A stretch of 64,000 nucleotides of DNA from Abiotrophia sp938010525 (GTDB lineage Bacteria > Bacillota > Bacilli > Lactobacillales > Aerococcaceae). The notes under the pieces are model-generated. The model worked only from the letters and a program-made list of their open reading frames with translations, did no database searches and had not been told where the DNA came from. Of the stretch, positions 41,509 to 49,701 are shown piece by piece. Position numbers and translations under genes: made by a program. The stretch's first letter is position 1, and each line of letters starts with the position of its first letter. Location: contig NZ_CALLVK010000017.1 in assembly GCF_938010525.1 (NCBI RefSeq), positions 1-64,000 on the forward strand. Direction: 5' to 3'.

Positions 41509-41517
41509 GGAATGAAG
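41509..41517 (+). promoter_or_regulatory. Possible extended -10 promoter of the two-gene envelope unit
   Basis: TGATACAAT, 25 bases before the ATG at 41542. A second perfect TATAAT lies upstream at 41387-41392; neither has a good -35. Confidence 0.4.
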
Positions 41518-41541
41518 TAACTATCGAAAGGAAGGTGTCAT

Positions 41542-41949
41542 ATGCAACTCTGGATTTTAGTTTGTATTTTATTAGTTGTAGCCATCGTCTTATTTGCCTT
41601 ATCCATTTATGTCAAGGATGACAACGTTCAAGACCAATTGGACGAATTTACGGCTCAACAATCACAAGAATTCTATGCCATGAAAACTCGTTTAGCTGAG
41701 CTTGAAAAGGCAGCCCGTGAACAAGAAGCTGTGGCGGTTGAAGCACCTGCTCAAGTAGGCAATCACTACGTGGAAGCTGAAGCAGAACCAGCCTTGGAAT
41801 TAGGACTGGATGATGTATCAGATTTGACCCGTGAAGAAGTGATTCGTCTCTACTCGCAAGGCTACACCATGCATGAGATTTCTCACCATGTGGCTTTATC
41901 ACAAGAAATTATCCAAACTATCGTTGACGATTATATTGAAAATCGCTAA
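41542..41949 (+). CDS. Unknown membrane-anchored coiled-coil protein with C-terminal HTH-like segment
   Basis: A 135-residue protein I do not recognise by name. Residues 3-23 form one hydrophobic helix with a short N-terminus, so most of the protein should be cytoplasmic. Residues about 30-65 are a charged coiled coil (QDQLDEFTAQQSQEFYAMKTRLAELEKAAREQE), followed by a Glu/Ala-rich linker. The last 45 residues (LTREEVIRLYSQGYTMHEISHHVALSQEIIQTIVDDYIENR) look like a helix-turn-helix of the sigma-region-4/LuxR type. A similar design occurs in small Firmicute proteins of unclear role. GAAAGGAAGG precedes the ATG; the next gene starts 21 bases downstream. Confidence 0.7.
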   Translation: MQLWILVCILLVVAIVLFALSIYVKDDNVQDQLDEFTAQQSQEFYAMKTRLAELEKAAREQEAVAVEAPAQVGNHYVEAEAEPALELGLDDVSDLTREEVIRLYSQGYTMHEISHHVALSQEIIQTIVDDYIENR

Positions 41950-41970
41950 CAAAGGACAAGGAGGACTAGT

Positions 41971-42654
41971 ATGAAATTATCGCGTAACACATTACGCTCG
42001 CTAGCTGTTGGTTTCTTAGCATCAGCAGTGGTAACAGCAGCTTTTGCCTTGTCACAAGGACAATTACCTGTCCAAGGTGTCAATGGGACCAACCTTTTAA
42101 ACGGAGGGTCGACGACTGCTAATGCGGATCAACAAGCTCAATTGGATGCTTTATCAAGCGAAAAATCGGCCTTAGAATCAACTCAAAACGTCTTGAATGC
42201 TTCTTTAACTTCTTTAAAAGAACAAGCATCACGTCAAAGTAGTGAATTAGAAGCTTTGAAGAGTCATTCGGCTTCAAGTGCTAGCAATGAGTCATCTTCT
42301 TCTAGCAGTGAAAGCTCAAGTTCAAGTGAAAGTGACCAAGCTAACAACCAAGCAGAGACAGGTCAAGAGCAGAACAATGGCACAAGTACTGAAGGAGCAT
42401 CAGCACCTAGAAACGGTCAATGGACCACTGAAGGTGGTAACTTCACTGTTAACCCTGGGGACACATCCGAAGATGTTGCTCAAAACTTGTATGATGCTGG
42501 GATTATCAGCTCACCAGATGTCTTCTTGGAAGTGGTAGAACAATGGGATCTATCAACCCTTCTAATTGCAGGTACTTACGAGTTGAACTCAGGTATGAAT
42601 GTTAATACAATCGCAGAAATTTTAACCAATGGGGCTTACTACTGGATTCCATAG
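41971..42654 (+). CDS. Extracellular protein with an MltG-type LysM-like module but no catalytic domain
   Basis: A 227-residue protein with an N-terminal signal or anchor (about 9-31, no lipobox), a coiled coil (about 50-90), a long Ser/Glu/Gln/Asn-rich linker (about 93-145) and a C-terminal module: FTVNPGDTSEDVAQNLYDAGIISSPDVF...LIAGTYELNSGMNVNTIAEILTNG. This closely parallels the LysM-like module of MltG at 25733-26908 (VTIPIGSSSKDIARLLKSQGLIKNADIF...LQAGHYDLSPSMDADTIIATLQKGG) but the protein stops right after it, so it cannot cleave glycan. A peptidoglycan-binding or MltG-modulating role is inference. CAAGGAGGA precedes the ATG. Confidence 0.75.
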   Translation: MKLSRNTLRSLAVGFLASAVVTAAFALSQGQLPVQGVNGTNLLNGGSTTANADQQAQLDALSSEKSALESTQNVLNASLTSLKEQASRQSSELEALKSHSASSASNESSSSSSESSSSSESDQANNQAETGQEQNNGTSTEGASAPRNGQWTTEGGNFTVNPGDTSEDVAQNLYDAGIISSPDVFLEVVEQWDLSTLLIAGTYELNSGMNVNTIAEILTNGAYYWIP

Positions 42655-42663
42655 GAGTATTAT

Positions 42664-42695
42664 GAGGTGGAGATTAATTCTCTGCCTCTTTTTTT
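42664..42695 (+). terminator. Terminator after the MltG-module gene
   Basis: GAGGTGGAGA and TCTCTGCCTC (two G-U pairs), five-base loop, then TTTTTTTT. Confidence 0.82.
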
Positions 42696-42835
42696 ATGGA
42701 AATTAGGGGTCATGGCCAGTTTTATCTAAAAAAGTGGCAAAATCATGAGAATAATCGGCATCAAGACTAGAATTTTTTCTCATAATTGTGTAAAATAGGG
42801 AAGAGAGTATCTAAATTGCATTAGGAGGCGATTAA

Positions 42836-43540
42836 ATGGAAGATACAAAGAAACACCGCGTATTAATTATTGAGGATGAGAAAAACCTCGCCCGCTTTGT
42901 TGACTTAGAACTTCAGCATGAAGGCTATGAAACAGCCATCTGTCATGACGGACGAAAGGGTTTGGAGACTGCCCTTAATCAGGAATGGGATGTTATCCTA
43001 CTAGATTTAATGTTACCTGAATTAAATGGTCTAGAAGTCTGCCGTCGAATTCGTCCCATTAAGGACACCCCTATTATCATCATGACGGCGCGTGATTCCG
43101 TTATTGACCGCGTATCTGGTCTAGACCAAGGGGCAGATGACTACATTGTTAAGCCATTTGCTATTGAGGAATTATTGGCGCGCTTGCGGGCCCTCTTCCG
43201 TCGTATTGACCATAACAAGGAAGAGAAGAATCAATCCCAACAGTCATCCGTTAAATACCGCAACTTGGTTATCGAGAAGAAGGGCAGAATCGTTAAACGT
43301 GACGATCAAGTCATTGATTTGACCAAACGCGAATACGAACTCTTGCTCTACTTAATGGAAAACCTCAATACGGTTATGTCGCGTGAAGTCCTGCTAGACA
43401 AGGTATGGGGCTACAAGACAGAAGTCGAAACCAATGTGGTGGATGTCTACATTCGTTATCTCCGCAACAAAATTGACGTGCCTGGTAAGGATTCTTATAT
43501 CCAGACTGTTCGTGGGACAGGCTATGTCATGAGAACCTAA
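42836..43540 (+). CDS. csrR: OmpR-family response regulator, CsrR/CovR-like
   Basis: A 234-residue regulator. Receiver with acidic EDE, phospho-acceptor Asp57 (VILLDLMLPELNGLEV), MTARDS and IVKPFAIEELLARLRALFRR, all close to streptococcal CovR/CsrR. The C-terminal winged helix has LTKREYELLLYLMENLNTVMSREVLLDKVWGYKTEVETNVVDVYIRYLRNKID and the GTGYVMR end. CovR controls capsule, virulence and envelope genes in streptococci; ArlR is the staphylococcal relative. AGGAGG precedes the ATG, and the kinase follows after three bases. Confidence 0.88.
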   Translation: MEDTKKHRVLIIEDEKNLARFVDLELQHEGYETAICHDGRKGLETALNQEWDVILLDLMLPELNGLEVCRRIRPIKDTPIIIMTARDSVIDRVSGLDQGADDYIVKPFAIEELLARLRALFRRIDHNKEEKNQSQQSSVKYRNLVIEKKGRIVKRDDQVIDLTKREYELLLYLMENLNTVMSREVLLDKVWGYKTEVETNVVDVYIRYLRNKIDVPGKDSYIQTVRGTGYVMRT

Positions 43541-43543
43541 TCT

Positions 43544-45019
43544 ATGAAATTACCGAGTTTCCAGCTTAAACAGCCACTTTCGCTTAAATGGAAGTGGAGT
43601 ATCTTGTTATTTCTAGTTTTTAATCTTATTGGGGTTGCCAGTTTAATGGGTTACCGGCACTTGAGTCAAGAACAAGCCCTCGCTGCCATTAAGGCTAATG
43701 GCCAGATGCGCTTGGATCAAACGCAGTCTGTTCTCAAGGCAGCCAAATTAGATATTGATCGACTGGGGACCAATGCAGAAAATGCAAAGGCTGATGACTT
43801 GTCTCTTTTAGCGGCTTTGGAAAATCCTGAAACTAGTTTGCGCCTCTATAATAGTGCCAATCAATTAGTTTATGAGACACGTCGTCTGGATGTGCCGACT
43901 GTGGCAGCATCGCCTCAAGTGGATATCTATCCTTATAAGAAACAACTTTTAGTCATAGGAACGGTTAGTTTGCCAGGAAGGGATGGGGAGACCGGGGGAA
44001 CCCTGCAATATATCTATCGTCCCCTTCAATATCAGGACTGGTTAGCTAAGCAACAGCAACTAAGTAATTGGGTCTTGGTCGCCATTTTATTGTTATCCCT
44101 TGTCTTTGCCTATGGTTTAGCGCGTTATCTTTTACTTCCTTTGGAGTATCTTAATAATACGCTGGACTTGGTGGAAGAAGAGAGTTTGTCGACCATCCGG
44201 ATTCGTAAACCGCGCAGTAATGACGAGTGGAGTGATTTGAACATTCATATCAATCGCCTCCTGGACAAAATTGATGGCTATGTTCAAAACCAAAAGCAAT
44301 TTGTGGAAGATGTCTCCCATGAGTTGCGGACACCAGTCGCCATTGTTGAAGGCCATTTGCAGATGCTTAATCGTTGGGGCAAAGACGATCCCGAGATTCT
44401 AGCTGAGTCCATTGATGCCTCCTTGCAAGAGATAACCCGCATGAAAGACCTAGTCCAAATGATGTTAGACTTGTCGCGGGCAGATCATGCTGAAGTTGAC
44501 TACAAGGATGAAATGACCGAAATTTATGCCACAACGCGCCAGGTCTTCAATAACTTCGTTATGCTCTATCCTAATTTCCGTTTTTATCTAGACTCGGAAG
44601 GGGAGGACAAGGAACTTTATGTCAAAATCTATCGCAATCACTTTGAGCAGATTTTGATTATCCTCCTGGATAACGCGGTCAAGTATAGTACCGATCGCCA
44701 AGAAATCCATATCGCGGTTAGTGCTTCCTTCACGACGGTTGAAATCGCCATTCAAGATTTTGGTGAGGGCATGAGCCAGGAAGACAAGCAAAAAGTCTTT
44801 GGACGCTTCTACCGTGTGGATAAGGCACGTTCCCGCCAGAAAGGTGGGAATGGCTTAGGACTTAGCATCGCCAAGCAATTGGTGGATAGTTATAAGGGCC
44901 GGATTTATGTGGAGAGTGTGCTCCACCATGGCTCTATCTTCTATGTAGAATTCCCAATCTTGCTGGACAAGGCAGAAATTGAGAAGAACAAGAAGAAGGT
45001 TTTGACCAAAAATTTATAA
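43544..45019 (+). CDS. csrS: Sensor histidine kinase, CsrS/ArlS-like
   Basis: A 491-residue kinase with helices at about 19-38 and 176-196 and an outer sensor domain of about 135 residues. A HAMP linker follows, then HisKA with phospho-acceptor His259 (FVEDVSHELRTPVAIVEGH) and an HATPase domain with LDNAVKYS (N box), DFGEGM and GNGLGLSIAKQLV (G boxes). It pairs with the regulator three bases upstream. The gene has no Shine-Dalgarno of its own beyond the regulator end, which suggests coupling. Confidence 0.9.
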   Translation: MKLPSFQLKQPLSLKWKWSILLFLVFNLIGVASLMGYRHLSQEQALAAIKANGQMRLDQTQSVLKAAKLDIDRLGTNAENAKADDLSLLAALENPETSLRLYNSANQLVYETRRLDVPTVAASPQVDIYPYKKQLLVIGTVSLPGRDGETGGTLQYIYRPLQYQDWLAKQQQLSNWVLVAILLLSLVFAYGLARYLLLPLEYLNNTLDLVEEESLSTIRIRKPRSNDEWSDLNIHINRLLDKIDGYVQNQKQFVEDVSHELRTPVAIVEGHLQMLNRWGKDDPEILAESIDASLQEITRMKDLVQMMLDLSRADHAEVDYKDEMTEIYATTRQVFNNFVMLYPNFRFYLDSEGEDKELYVKIYRNHFEQILIILLDNAVKYSTDRQEIHIAVSASFTTVEIAIQDFGEGMSQEDKQKVFGRFYRVDKARSRQKGGNGLGLSIAKQLVDSYKGRIYVESVLHHGSIFYVEFPILLDKAEIEKNKKKVLTKNL

Positions 45020-45027
45020 GCCCAGAG

Positions 45028-45055
45028 AGGATGGGAAGCTCCCCATCCTTTTATT
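45028..45055 (+). terminator. Terminator after the two-component operon
   Basis: AGGATGGG and CCCATCCT with a six-base loop, then TTTATTT. A second, weaker hairpin (TCATCC/GGATGA then TTTTA) lies at 45076-45102. Confidence 0.75.
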
Positions 45056-45123
45056 TATGTTTGAATTAAGACTCGTCATCCCTCGGGCTAGAGGATGATT
45101 TTACCTTGACTAGACGAAAATAC

Positions 45124-45152
45124 TTGAAAAAGAGAGCGTATTTTTATATAGT
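45124..45152 (+). promoter_or_regulatory. Possible promoter of yidC
   Basis: TTGAAA (45124-45129), 17-base spacer, TATAGT (45147-45152). The implied leader is only about 15 bases, which is tight around the AGAAGGTGA ribosome site. Confidence 0.4.
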
Positions 45153-45174
45153 TAGAAGGTGAAAACTTTCGGAA

Positions 45175-46146
45175 ATGAGTGAAGTAATTTTGAAAAAACA
45201 ACGTAACTGGCAATTGATGGCCCTCTTGGTCGTCGTTGTATTGATTGCATCAGGCTGTGTGTCCTATGATGCGAATGGTCAACCTTATGGGGCGGTCTAT
45301 GAATATCTGGGTAAACCAGCCGCTGCCTTCCTAGACTTCTTAGCTGGCTTCTTATTCAACAGCTATGGTTTAGCTATTATCATTGTGACCTTGCTGACAC
45401 GGGTCTTCATGTTGCCATCCTCCCTAAAAATGACGCGTGATACCATGATTAGCCAAGCGCGTATGAAGGTGGCCCAACCAGAAATCAACGAGATTCAAGA
45501 AGAAATCAATGCAAGTAAAGATCCAGCAGAGCGTGCTCGCTTACAACAAGAGTTGATGGGTGTTTACAAGAAATACAACATCAACATGCTAGGTGGCTTA
45601 TCTGGCTGCTTGCCACTGCTCTTACAAATGCCAGTCATCTCGGCCGTTTATGCCGCGATTCGGACTTCGCAAGCTATTCAAAACTCTACCTTCTTAGGTA
45701 TCCAGTTAGGGCAACGTTCAACCCTAATTGTGATTCTGGTGGTTGCTGTCTCTGTTCTTCAAAGCTGGCTCATGCAAAAACAAATGCCAAGCACACCAGG
45801 TAATGAGAAGGCCGGTCAAACAAGTCAAGTTATGTTCTGGATGAACCCAATCCTCTTCGGTTGGATGACTTGGACAACAGATGCTGGTTTAGGTCTCTAC
45901 TTCTTGGCAGGGGCAGTCTTCATGATTGGGCAACAGCTCTACACTAACCATGTGGTCAAACCAAAGATTCAAGAAATCATTGACCAAGATATGGCCAACG
46001 TACAGGTAACGCCACGTCGTCCGCGTAAGGATGTAACGGCCCAAGCAACTAAGGAAGCTAACCGTAACCGTCTCGTGCCAACTAAGGAAAGCGTTGGGGC
46101 TGCAGGCTCAAAACGCCGAAATGCGGGTAAACAACAAGGTCGCTAA
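45175..46146 (+). CDS. yidC: Membrane protein insertase YidC/OxaA (lipoprotein type)
   Basis: A 323-residue insertase for membrane proteins, acting with SecYEG and SRP. The N-terminus carries a lipobox (VVLIASGC, Cys near 28), then five core helices (FNSYGLAIIIVTLLTRVFMLPSSLKMTRD, MLGGLSGCLPLLLQMPVISAVYAAIR, MFWMNPILFGWMTW) with the conserved hydrophilic-groove Arg in LLTRVFMLP. The C-tail is basic (RRPRKDV...SKRRNAGKQQGR), like the YidC2 paralogue of streptococci. AGAAGGTGA precedes the ATG by 12 bases. A second yidC, usual near rnpA, is outside the window. Confidence 0.95.
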   Translation: MSEVILKKQRNWQLMALLVVVVLIASGCVSYDANGQPYGAVYEYLGKPAAAFLDFLAGFLFNSYGLAIIIVTLLTRVFMLPSSLKMTRDTMISQARMKVAQPEINEIQEEINASKDPAERARLQQELMGVYKKYNINMLGGLSGCLPLLLQMPVISAVYAAIRTSQAIQNSTFLGIQLGQRSTLIVILVVAVSVLQSWLMQKQMPSTPGNEKAGQTSQVMFWMNPILFGWMTWTTDAGLGLYFLAGAVFMIGQQLYTNHVVKPKIQEIIDQDMANVQVTPRRPRKDVTAQATKEANRNRLVPTKESVGAAGSKRRNAGKQQGR

Positions 46147-46156
46147 TTTTAATAGG

Positions 46157-46183
46157 AGAGGCTGAGAAATCTCAGCCTCTTTT
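46157..46183 (+). terminator. Terminator after yidC
   Basis: AGAGGCTGAG and CTCAGCCTCT around AAAT, then TTT. Confidence 0.88.
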
Positions 46184-46293
46184 ACTTTTGCCACAAGGTA
46201 GGGTGGCCTCAAAAAGTCTTGATTAATATGAGAGCAAGCGGCCAAAAAAGTCCCTAAAAATAGGGCTTGAAACTTTTCTATTGGGGGCTTTTG

Positions 46294-46302
46294 TGGTAGA
46301 AT
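46294..46302 (+). promoter_or_regulatory. Possible extended -10 promoter of gmk
   Basis: TGGTAGAAT, 47 bases before the gmk ATG; -35 unclear. Confidence 0.4.
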
Positions 46303-46348
46303 AAAACTATTGATTTACTGCAAGTAATGGAAGGTATGGAGGTTCGAA

Positions 46349-46984
46349 ATGTCAGCAAGTCGTGGGTTACTCATTGTCTTATCTGGCCCGTCCGGAGTAG
46401 GAAAGGGGACAGTGCGGGCAGCAGTCTTTGCCAATAATCAGTTTCAGTATGTATACTCAGTGTCAGCCACTACACGCGCTCAGCGCCCAGGGGAAGTTGA
46501 TGGCAAGGATTATTATTTTGTAAGTCGCGAAGAGTTCGAGACCATGATTCAAAATGAGGACCTACTAGAATATGCTGAATATGTGGGCAACTATTACGGT
46601 ACACCAATTCAGAAAATTGAAGAAAACCTAGCGGCTGGTCACGATGTCTTCTTGGAAATTGAAGTTCAAGGTGCCATGAAGGTTAAGGAACGTATGCCAG
46701 AAGGAATCTTCATCTTCTTAGCACCACCTAACTTGGAAGAGCTAGAATCCCGGATTACAGGTCGGGGTACAGATGCCGCGCATGTCATCCAAGAGCGCAT
46801 GGCGACAGCCAAGGAAGAAATCGAATTGATGCAGCATTATGACTACGTCGTAGTTAACGACCAAGTCCAACATGCAGTCGACAAGATTAATGCCATTATT
46901 CAATCAGAACATCTCAAGGTCGAACGTGTAGTGGATCAAATCCGACACGACATGGAAACTTATTACGAAAAGGAGCGGATTTAG
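46349..46984 (+). CDS. gmk: Guanylate kinase
   Basis: A 211-residue kinase converting GMP to GDP. P-loop SGPSGVGKGTVRAAV (residues 12-26), the GMP-binding segment SATTRAQRPGEVDGKDYYFVSREEFE and EYAEYVGNYYGTP, and the lid Arg region ITGRGTDAAHVIQERM. Length normal. GGAGG precedes the ATG. Followed by rpoZ two bases after its stop, the standard Firmicute order. Confidence 0.97.
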   Translation: MSASRGLLIVLSGPSGVGKGTVRAAVFANNQFQYVYSVSATTRAQRPGEVDGKDYYFVSREEFETMIQNEDLLEYAEYVGNYYGTPIQKIEENLAAGHDVFLEIEVQGAMKVKERMPEGIFIFLAPPNLEELESRITGRGTDAAHVIQERMATAKEEIELMQHYDYVVVNDQVQHAVDKINAIIQSEHLKVERVVDQIRHDMETYYEKERI

Positions 46985-46986
46985 CC

Positions 46987-47184
46987 ATGATGTTATACCC
47001 ATCAATTGATAAATTATTAGAGAAGGTACCTTCCAAATACAGCTTGATTATTCTAGCTAGCAAACGATCACACGATTTGCAAGTCTACCAGAACCCACAA
47101 CTAGACAAGTATGAGTCAGTTAAGGCCGTAGGTAAGTCACTCGAAGAAGTCATTGACGGCAAATTATATATCAAAGAAGACTAG
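46987..47184 (+). CDS. rpoZ: RNA polymerase omega subunit
   Basis: A 65-residue protein that supports beta-prime folding in RNA polymerase. MMLYPSIDKLLEKVPSKYSLIILASKRSHDL...YESVKAVGKSLEEVIDGKL matches RpoZ; the family Ala-Arg-Gln segment is replaced by ILASKRSHDL as in other Lactobacillales. AAAGGAG lies ten bases before the first ATG at the end of gmk. Confidence 0.94.
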   Translation: MMLYPSIDKLLEKVPSKYSLIILASKRSHDLQVYQNPQLDKYESVKAVGKSLEEVIDGKLYIKED

Positions 47185-47190
47185 TCAAGA

Positions 47191-47238
47191 AACTACTATG
47201 AGGACGTGTGTATGCAGTTCATATCATAGTAGTTTTTT
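47191..47238 (+). terminator. Terminator after rpoZ
   Basis: AACTACTATGA and TCATAGTAGTT with a long 22-base loop, then TTTTTT. coaBC, often found here, is missing. Confidence 0.8.
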
Positions 47239-47280
47239 CTACAAATACCCCTGAATTCATTTGGAGAAAGGAGCCTGCCC

Positions 47281-49686
47281 ATGTTTGTCAAGGTGATTGT
47301 CGATATTCCGGCTGCCCAGGTCAATCGACCCTTTGATTACCAAGTCCCTGAGGCCTATCAGGATAGCCTACAACTCGGCATGCGGGTACAAGTTCCTTTC
47401 GGCAATCGCCAACTGCTTGGTTTTGTGGTGGGCATTCATCATACCAGTGACTTCAAAGGGACGCTCAAACCCATTACAGCAGTGCTAGACTATGAATCCT
47501 TTATTAACGAGGAGCTACTAGACTTGAGCGAGCATCTGGCCCAGACCTTACATGCCTTCCGCATTAATGTTCTGCAAGCTATGTTGCCTGCCATGCTCAA
47601 AGTCAAATATCAGAATATCTTTTTAATTCATCAACCCCAAGCTCTCAGTGACTATCAGCTGCCAAGTGATTGGCTCAATCAGAGTCAACTTGATAAGGAC
47701 CAGGTAGAGGCGCATTTAAGCCGTAATCAAATCAAGCAATTACTGGACCAGGGCGCCCTAGAATTGGTCTATCAGGTCCAAGACCAGACCACCACTAAGA
47801 CTCAGACCATGATTGAGCTAGCAATGCCGGCTGAGGCAATCCAACAGGTCATCCAGGAGCTCCCCGCCAGAAGTCAGAAAGTAGCTCAGCTCTTGACCTA
47901 TCTCTTGGAATCGGGTCAGCCCCAGTGGGAACAACAAGCCCTCTTGGCAGCTAGCCAAGTCAGCGCTAGTAGCCTTAAGACAGCTCTCAAACATGGTTAT
48001 ATCAAGTCCCAAAAAATTAGTGTCTATCGAGACCCCTTGGCTCATCTGGAGGTCGAGCAGAGTCATAGTCGCACCTTGACTGCGGCTCAGGAGGAGGTCT
48101 ATGAGCAGGTTGCCCATTCACTAGAAGCACATCAGGACCAGACCTTCTTACTAGAAGGTGTCACTGGTAGTGGTAAGACCGAAGTCTATTTGCAACTGAT
48201 GGCCAAGGCCAGCCAAATGGGCCGGGGCGCCATTCTCCTAGTCCCTGAAATTGCCTTAACCCCGCAAATGGTGCGTCAGGTTAAAAGTCGCTTTCAAACC
48301 GGGGTGGCGGTCCTGCACTCAGGTTTGACTAACTCTCAGAAGTACGATGAATGGCGCCGCATTATTCGGGGTCAAGCTACCATTGTGGTAGGGGCCCGGT
48401 CTTCGATTTTTGCGCCTATTCGTGATCTAGGTCTAGTCATCATTGACGAAGAACATGAGACAACCTACAAGCAATCGGATACGCCACGCTATCATGCCAG
48501 AGAAGTGGCCATCTGGCGCTGTCACTATCACCAGTCACCGCTGCTTCTGGGATCTGCGACCCCTTCGCTAGAGTCGCGTTCGCGCGCCCAGGTAGGGCGT
48601 TACCAACATCTGCGCCTGCCTGAACGTGTTAACGGACGGCCTTTGCCGCCAGTTACCCTGGTGGATATGACCAAGGAAATGGTCCAACAAACCACGGACG
48701 AATTATCTTCTGTCCTCAAGGACAAGATTGCTGACCGTCTAGCTAAGGGGCAACAGATTGTGCTCTTACTTAATCGGCGAGGCTACGCCTCATACATGCT
48801 CTGTCGGGAATGTGGCCAAGTCATTCAATGCCCGCGTTGCGATATTTCCTTAACCTATCACAAGCATGAGCATCGGCTCAAATGCCATTACTGTGACTAC
48901 CAAAGCCCAGTACCTGACCGCTGTCCTAACTGCCATAGTGACTATCTCAGAACTTTTGGCTTGGGAACGCAGAAGATTGAAGAATTACTCAATCAACATT
49001 TTCCTGACGCGCGTGTTATCCGCATGGATATGGATACCACACGCAAGAAGGGCCAACACGAAGCTCTCTTGGATAGCTTCCGTCGCCATGAAGCGGATAT
49101 TCTCCTAGGAACTCAAATGATTGCCAAGGGTCTGGACTTTGAGAACGTGACCCTAGTCGGCGTAATCAATGCCGATACGGCCCTCAACCTACCGGATTTC
49201 CGGGCAGGGGAGAAGACCTTCCAACTCTTGACCCAAGTAGCTGGTCGAACAGGTCGGGGACGTTTCGAGGGTGAGGTCCTGATTCAAACCTATAATCCAG
49301 ACCACTATGTTATGCAATTGGCCCAGCAACATGATTATGAGTCCTTCTTCTACTATGAGATGAAGCGGCGTCATTTAGGCCATTATCCGCCTTATTTCTA
49401 TACCACTTTAATTACCATTTCTAGCAAATACCAGGCCAAGGCCCAAGCAATGAGTCATCAAGTTAAGCAAGCCCTCTTGGCAAGTGGGGCAGCAATTGAG
49501 ATTCTAGGTCCCAGCCAGGGCGCTATTGCTCGGATTAATGAACGCTATTATTTTCAACTCTTACTCAAGTACAAGGATGGTCAAGTCATCAAGGAAAGCC
49601 TTGGGACAATCTTGGATCAATCCCAGCTTGAAGCTAAGCAGGGGATTTATATCACCATTGACCACGAGCCACTCTTTTTCAACTAG
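47281..49686 (+). CDS. priA: Primosomal replication protein N' (helicase PriA)
   Basis: An 801-residue 3'-5' helicase that restarts stalled replication forks. N-terminal DNA-binding domain (FVKVIVDIPAAQVNRPFDYQVP), helicase with Walker A GVTGSGKTEVYLQL and DEEH (LVIIDEEHETTYKQ), eight zinc-ligand Cys (CRECGQVIQCPRCD, CHYCDYQSPVPDRCPNC), then GTQMIAKGLDFENVTLVGV and QVAGRTGRG. All motifs present. AAAGGAG precedes the ATG. fmt follows after 15 bases; def, which usually lies between in Bacillus, is absent. Confidence 0.98.
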   Translation: MFVKVIVDIPAAQVNRPFDYQVPEAYQDSLQLGMRVQVPFGNRQLLGFVVGIHHTSDFKGTLKPITAVLDYESFINEELLDLSEHLAQTLHAFRINVLQAMLPAMLKVKYQNIFLIHQPQALSDYQLPSDWLNQSQLDKDQVEAHLSRNQIKQLLDQGALELVYQVQDQTTTKTQTMIELAMPAEAIQQVIQELPARSQKVAQLLTYLLESGQPQWEQQALLAASQVSASSLKTALKHGYIKSQKISVYRDPLAHLEVEQSHSRTLTAAQEEVYEQVAHSLEAHQDQTFLLEGVTGSGKTEVYLQLMAKASQMGRGAILLVPEIALTPQMVRQVKSRFQTGVAVLHSGLTNSQKYDEWRRIIRGQATIVVGARSSIFAPIRDLGLVIIDEEHETTYKQSDTPRYHAREVAIWRCHYHQSPLLLGSATPSLESRSRAQVGRYQHLRLPERVNGRPLPPVTLVDMTKEMVQQTTDELSSVLKDKIADRLAKGQQIVLLLNRRGYASYMLCRECGQVIQCPRCDISLTYHKHEHRLKCHYCDYQSPVPDRCPNCHSDYLRTFGLGTQKIEELLNQHFPDARVIRMDMDTTRKKGQHEALLDSFRRHEADILLGTQMIAKGLDFENVTLVGVINADTALNLPDFRAGEKTFQLLTQVAGRTGRGRFEGEVLIQTYNPDHYVMQLAQQHDYESFFYYEMKRRHLGHYPPYFYTTLITISSKYQAKAQAMSHQVKQALLASGAAIEILGPSQGAIARINERYYFQLLLKYKDGQVIKESLGTILDQSQLEAKQGIYITIDHEPLFFN

Positions 49687-49701
49687 TGAGGTGTATCGAA
49701 C

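Noticed and set aside
45076..45102. Second hairpin after the two-component operon considered as a separate riboswitch for yidC.
   Set aside because: The stem is only six pairs with a short T run, and the likely yidC promoter lies downstream of it.
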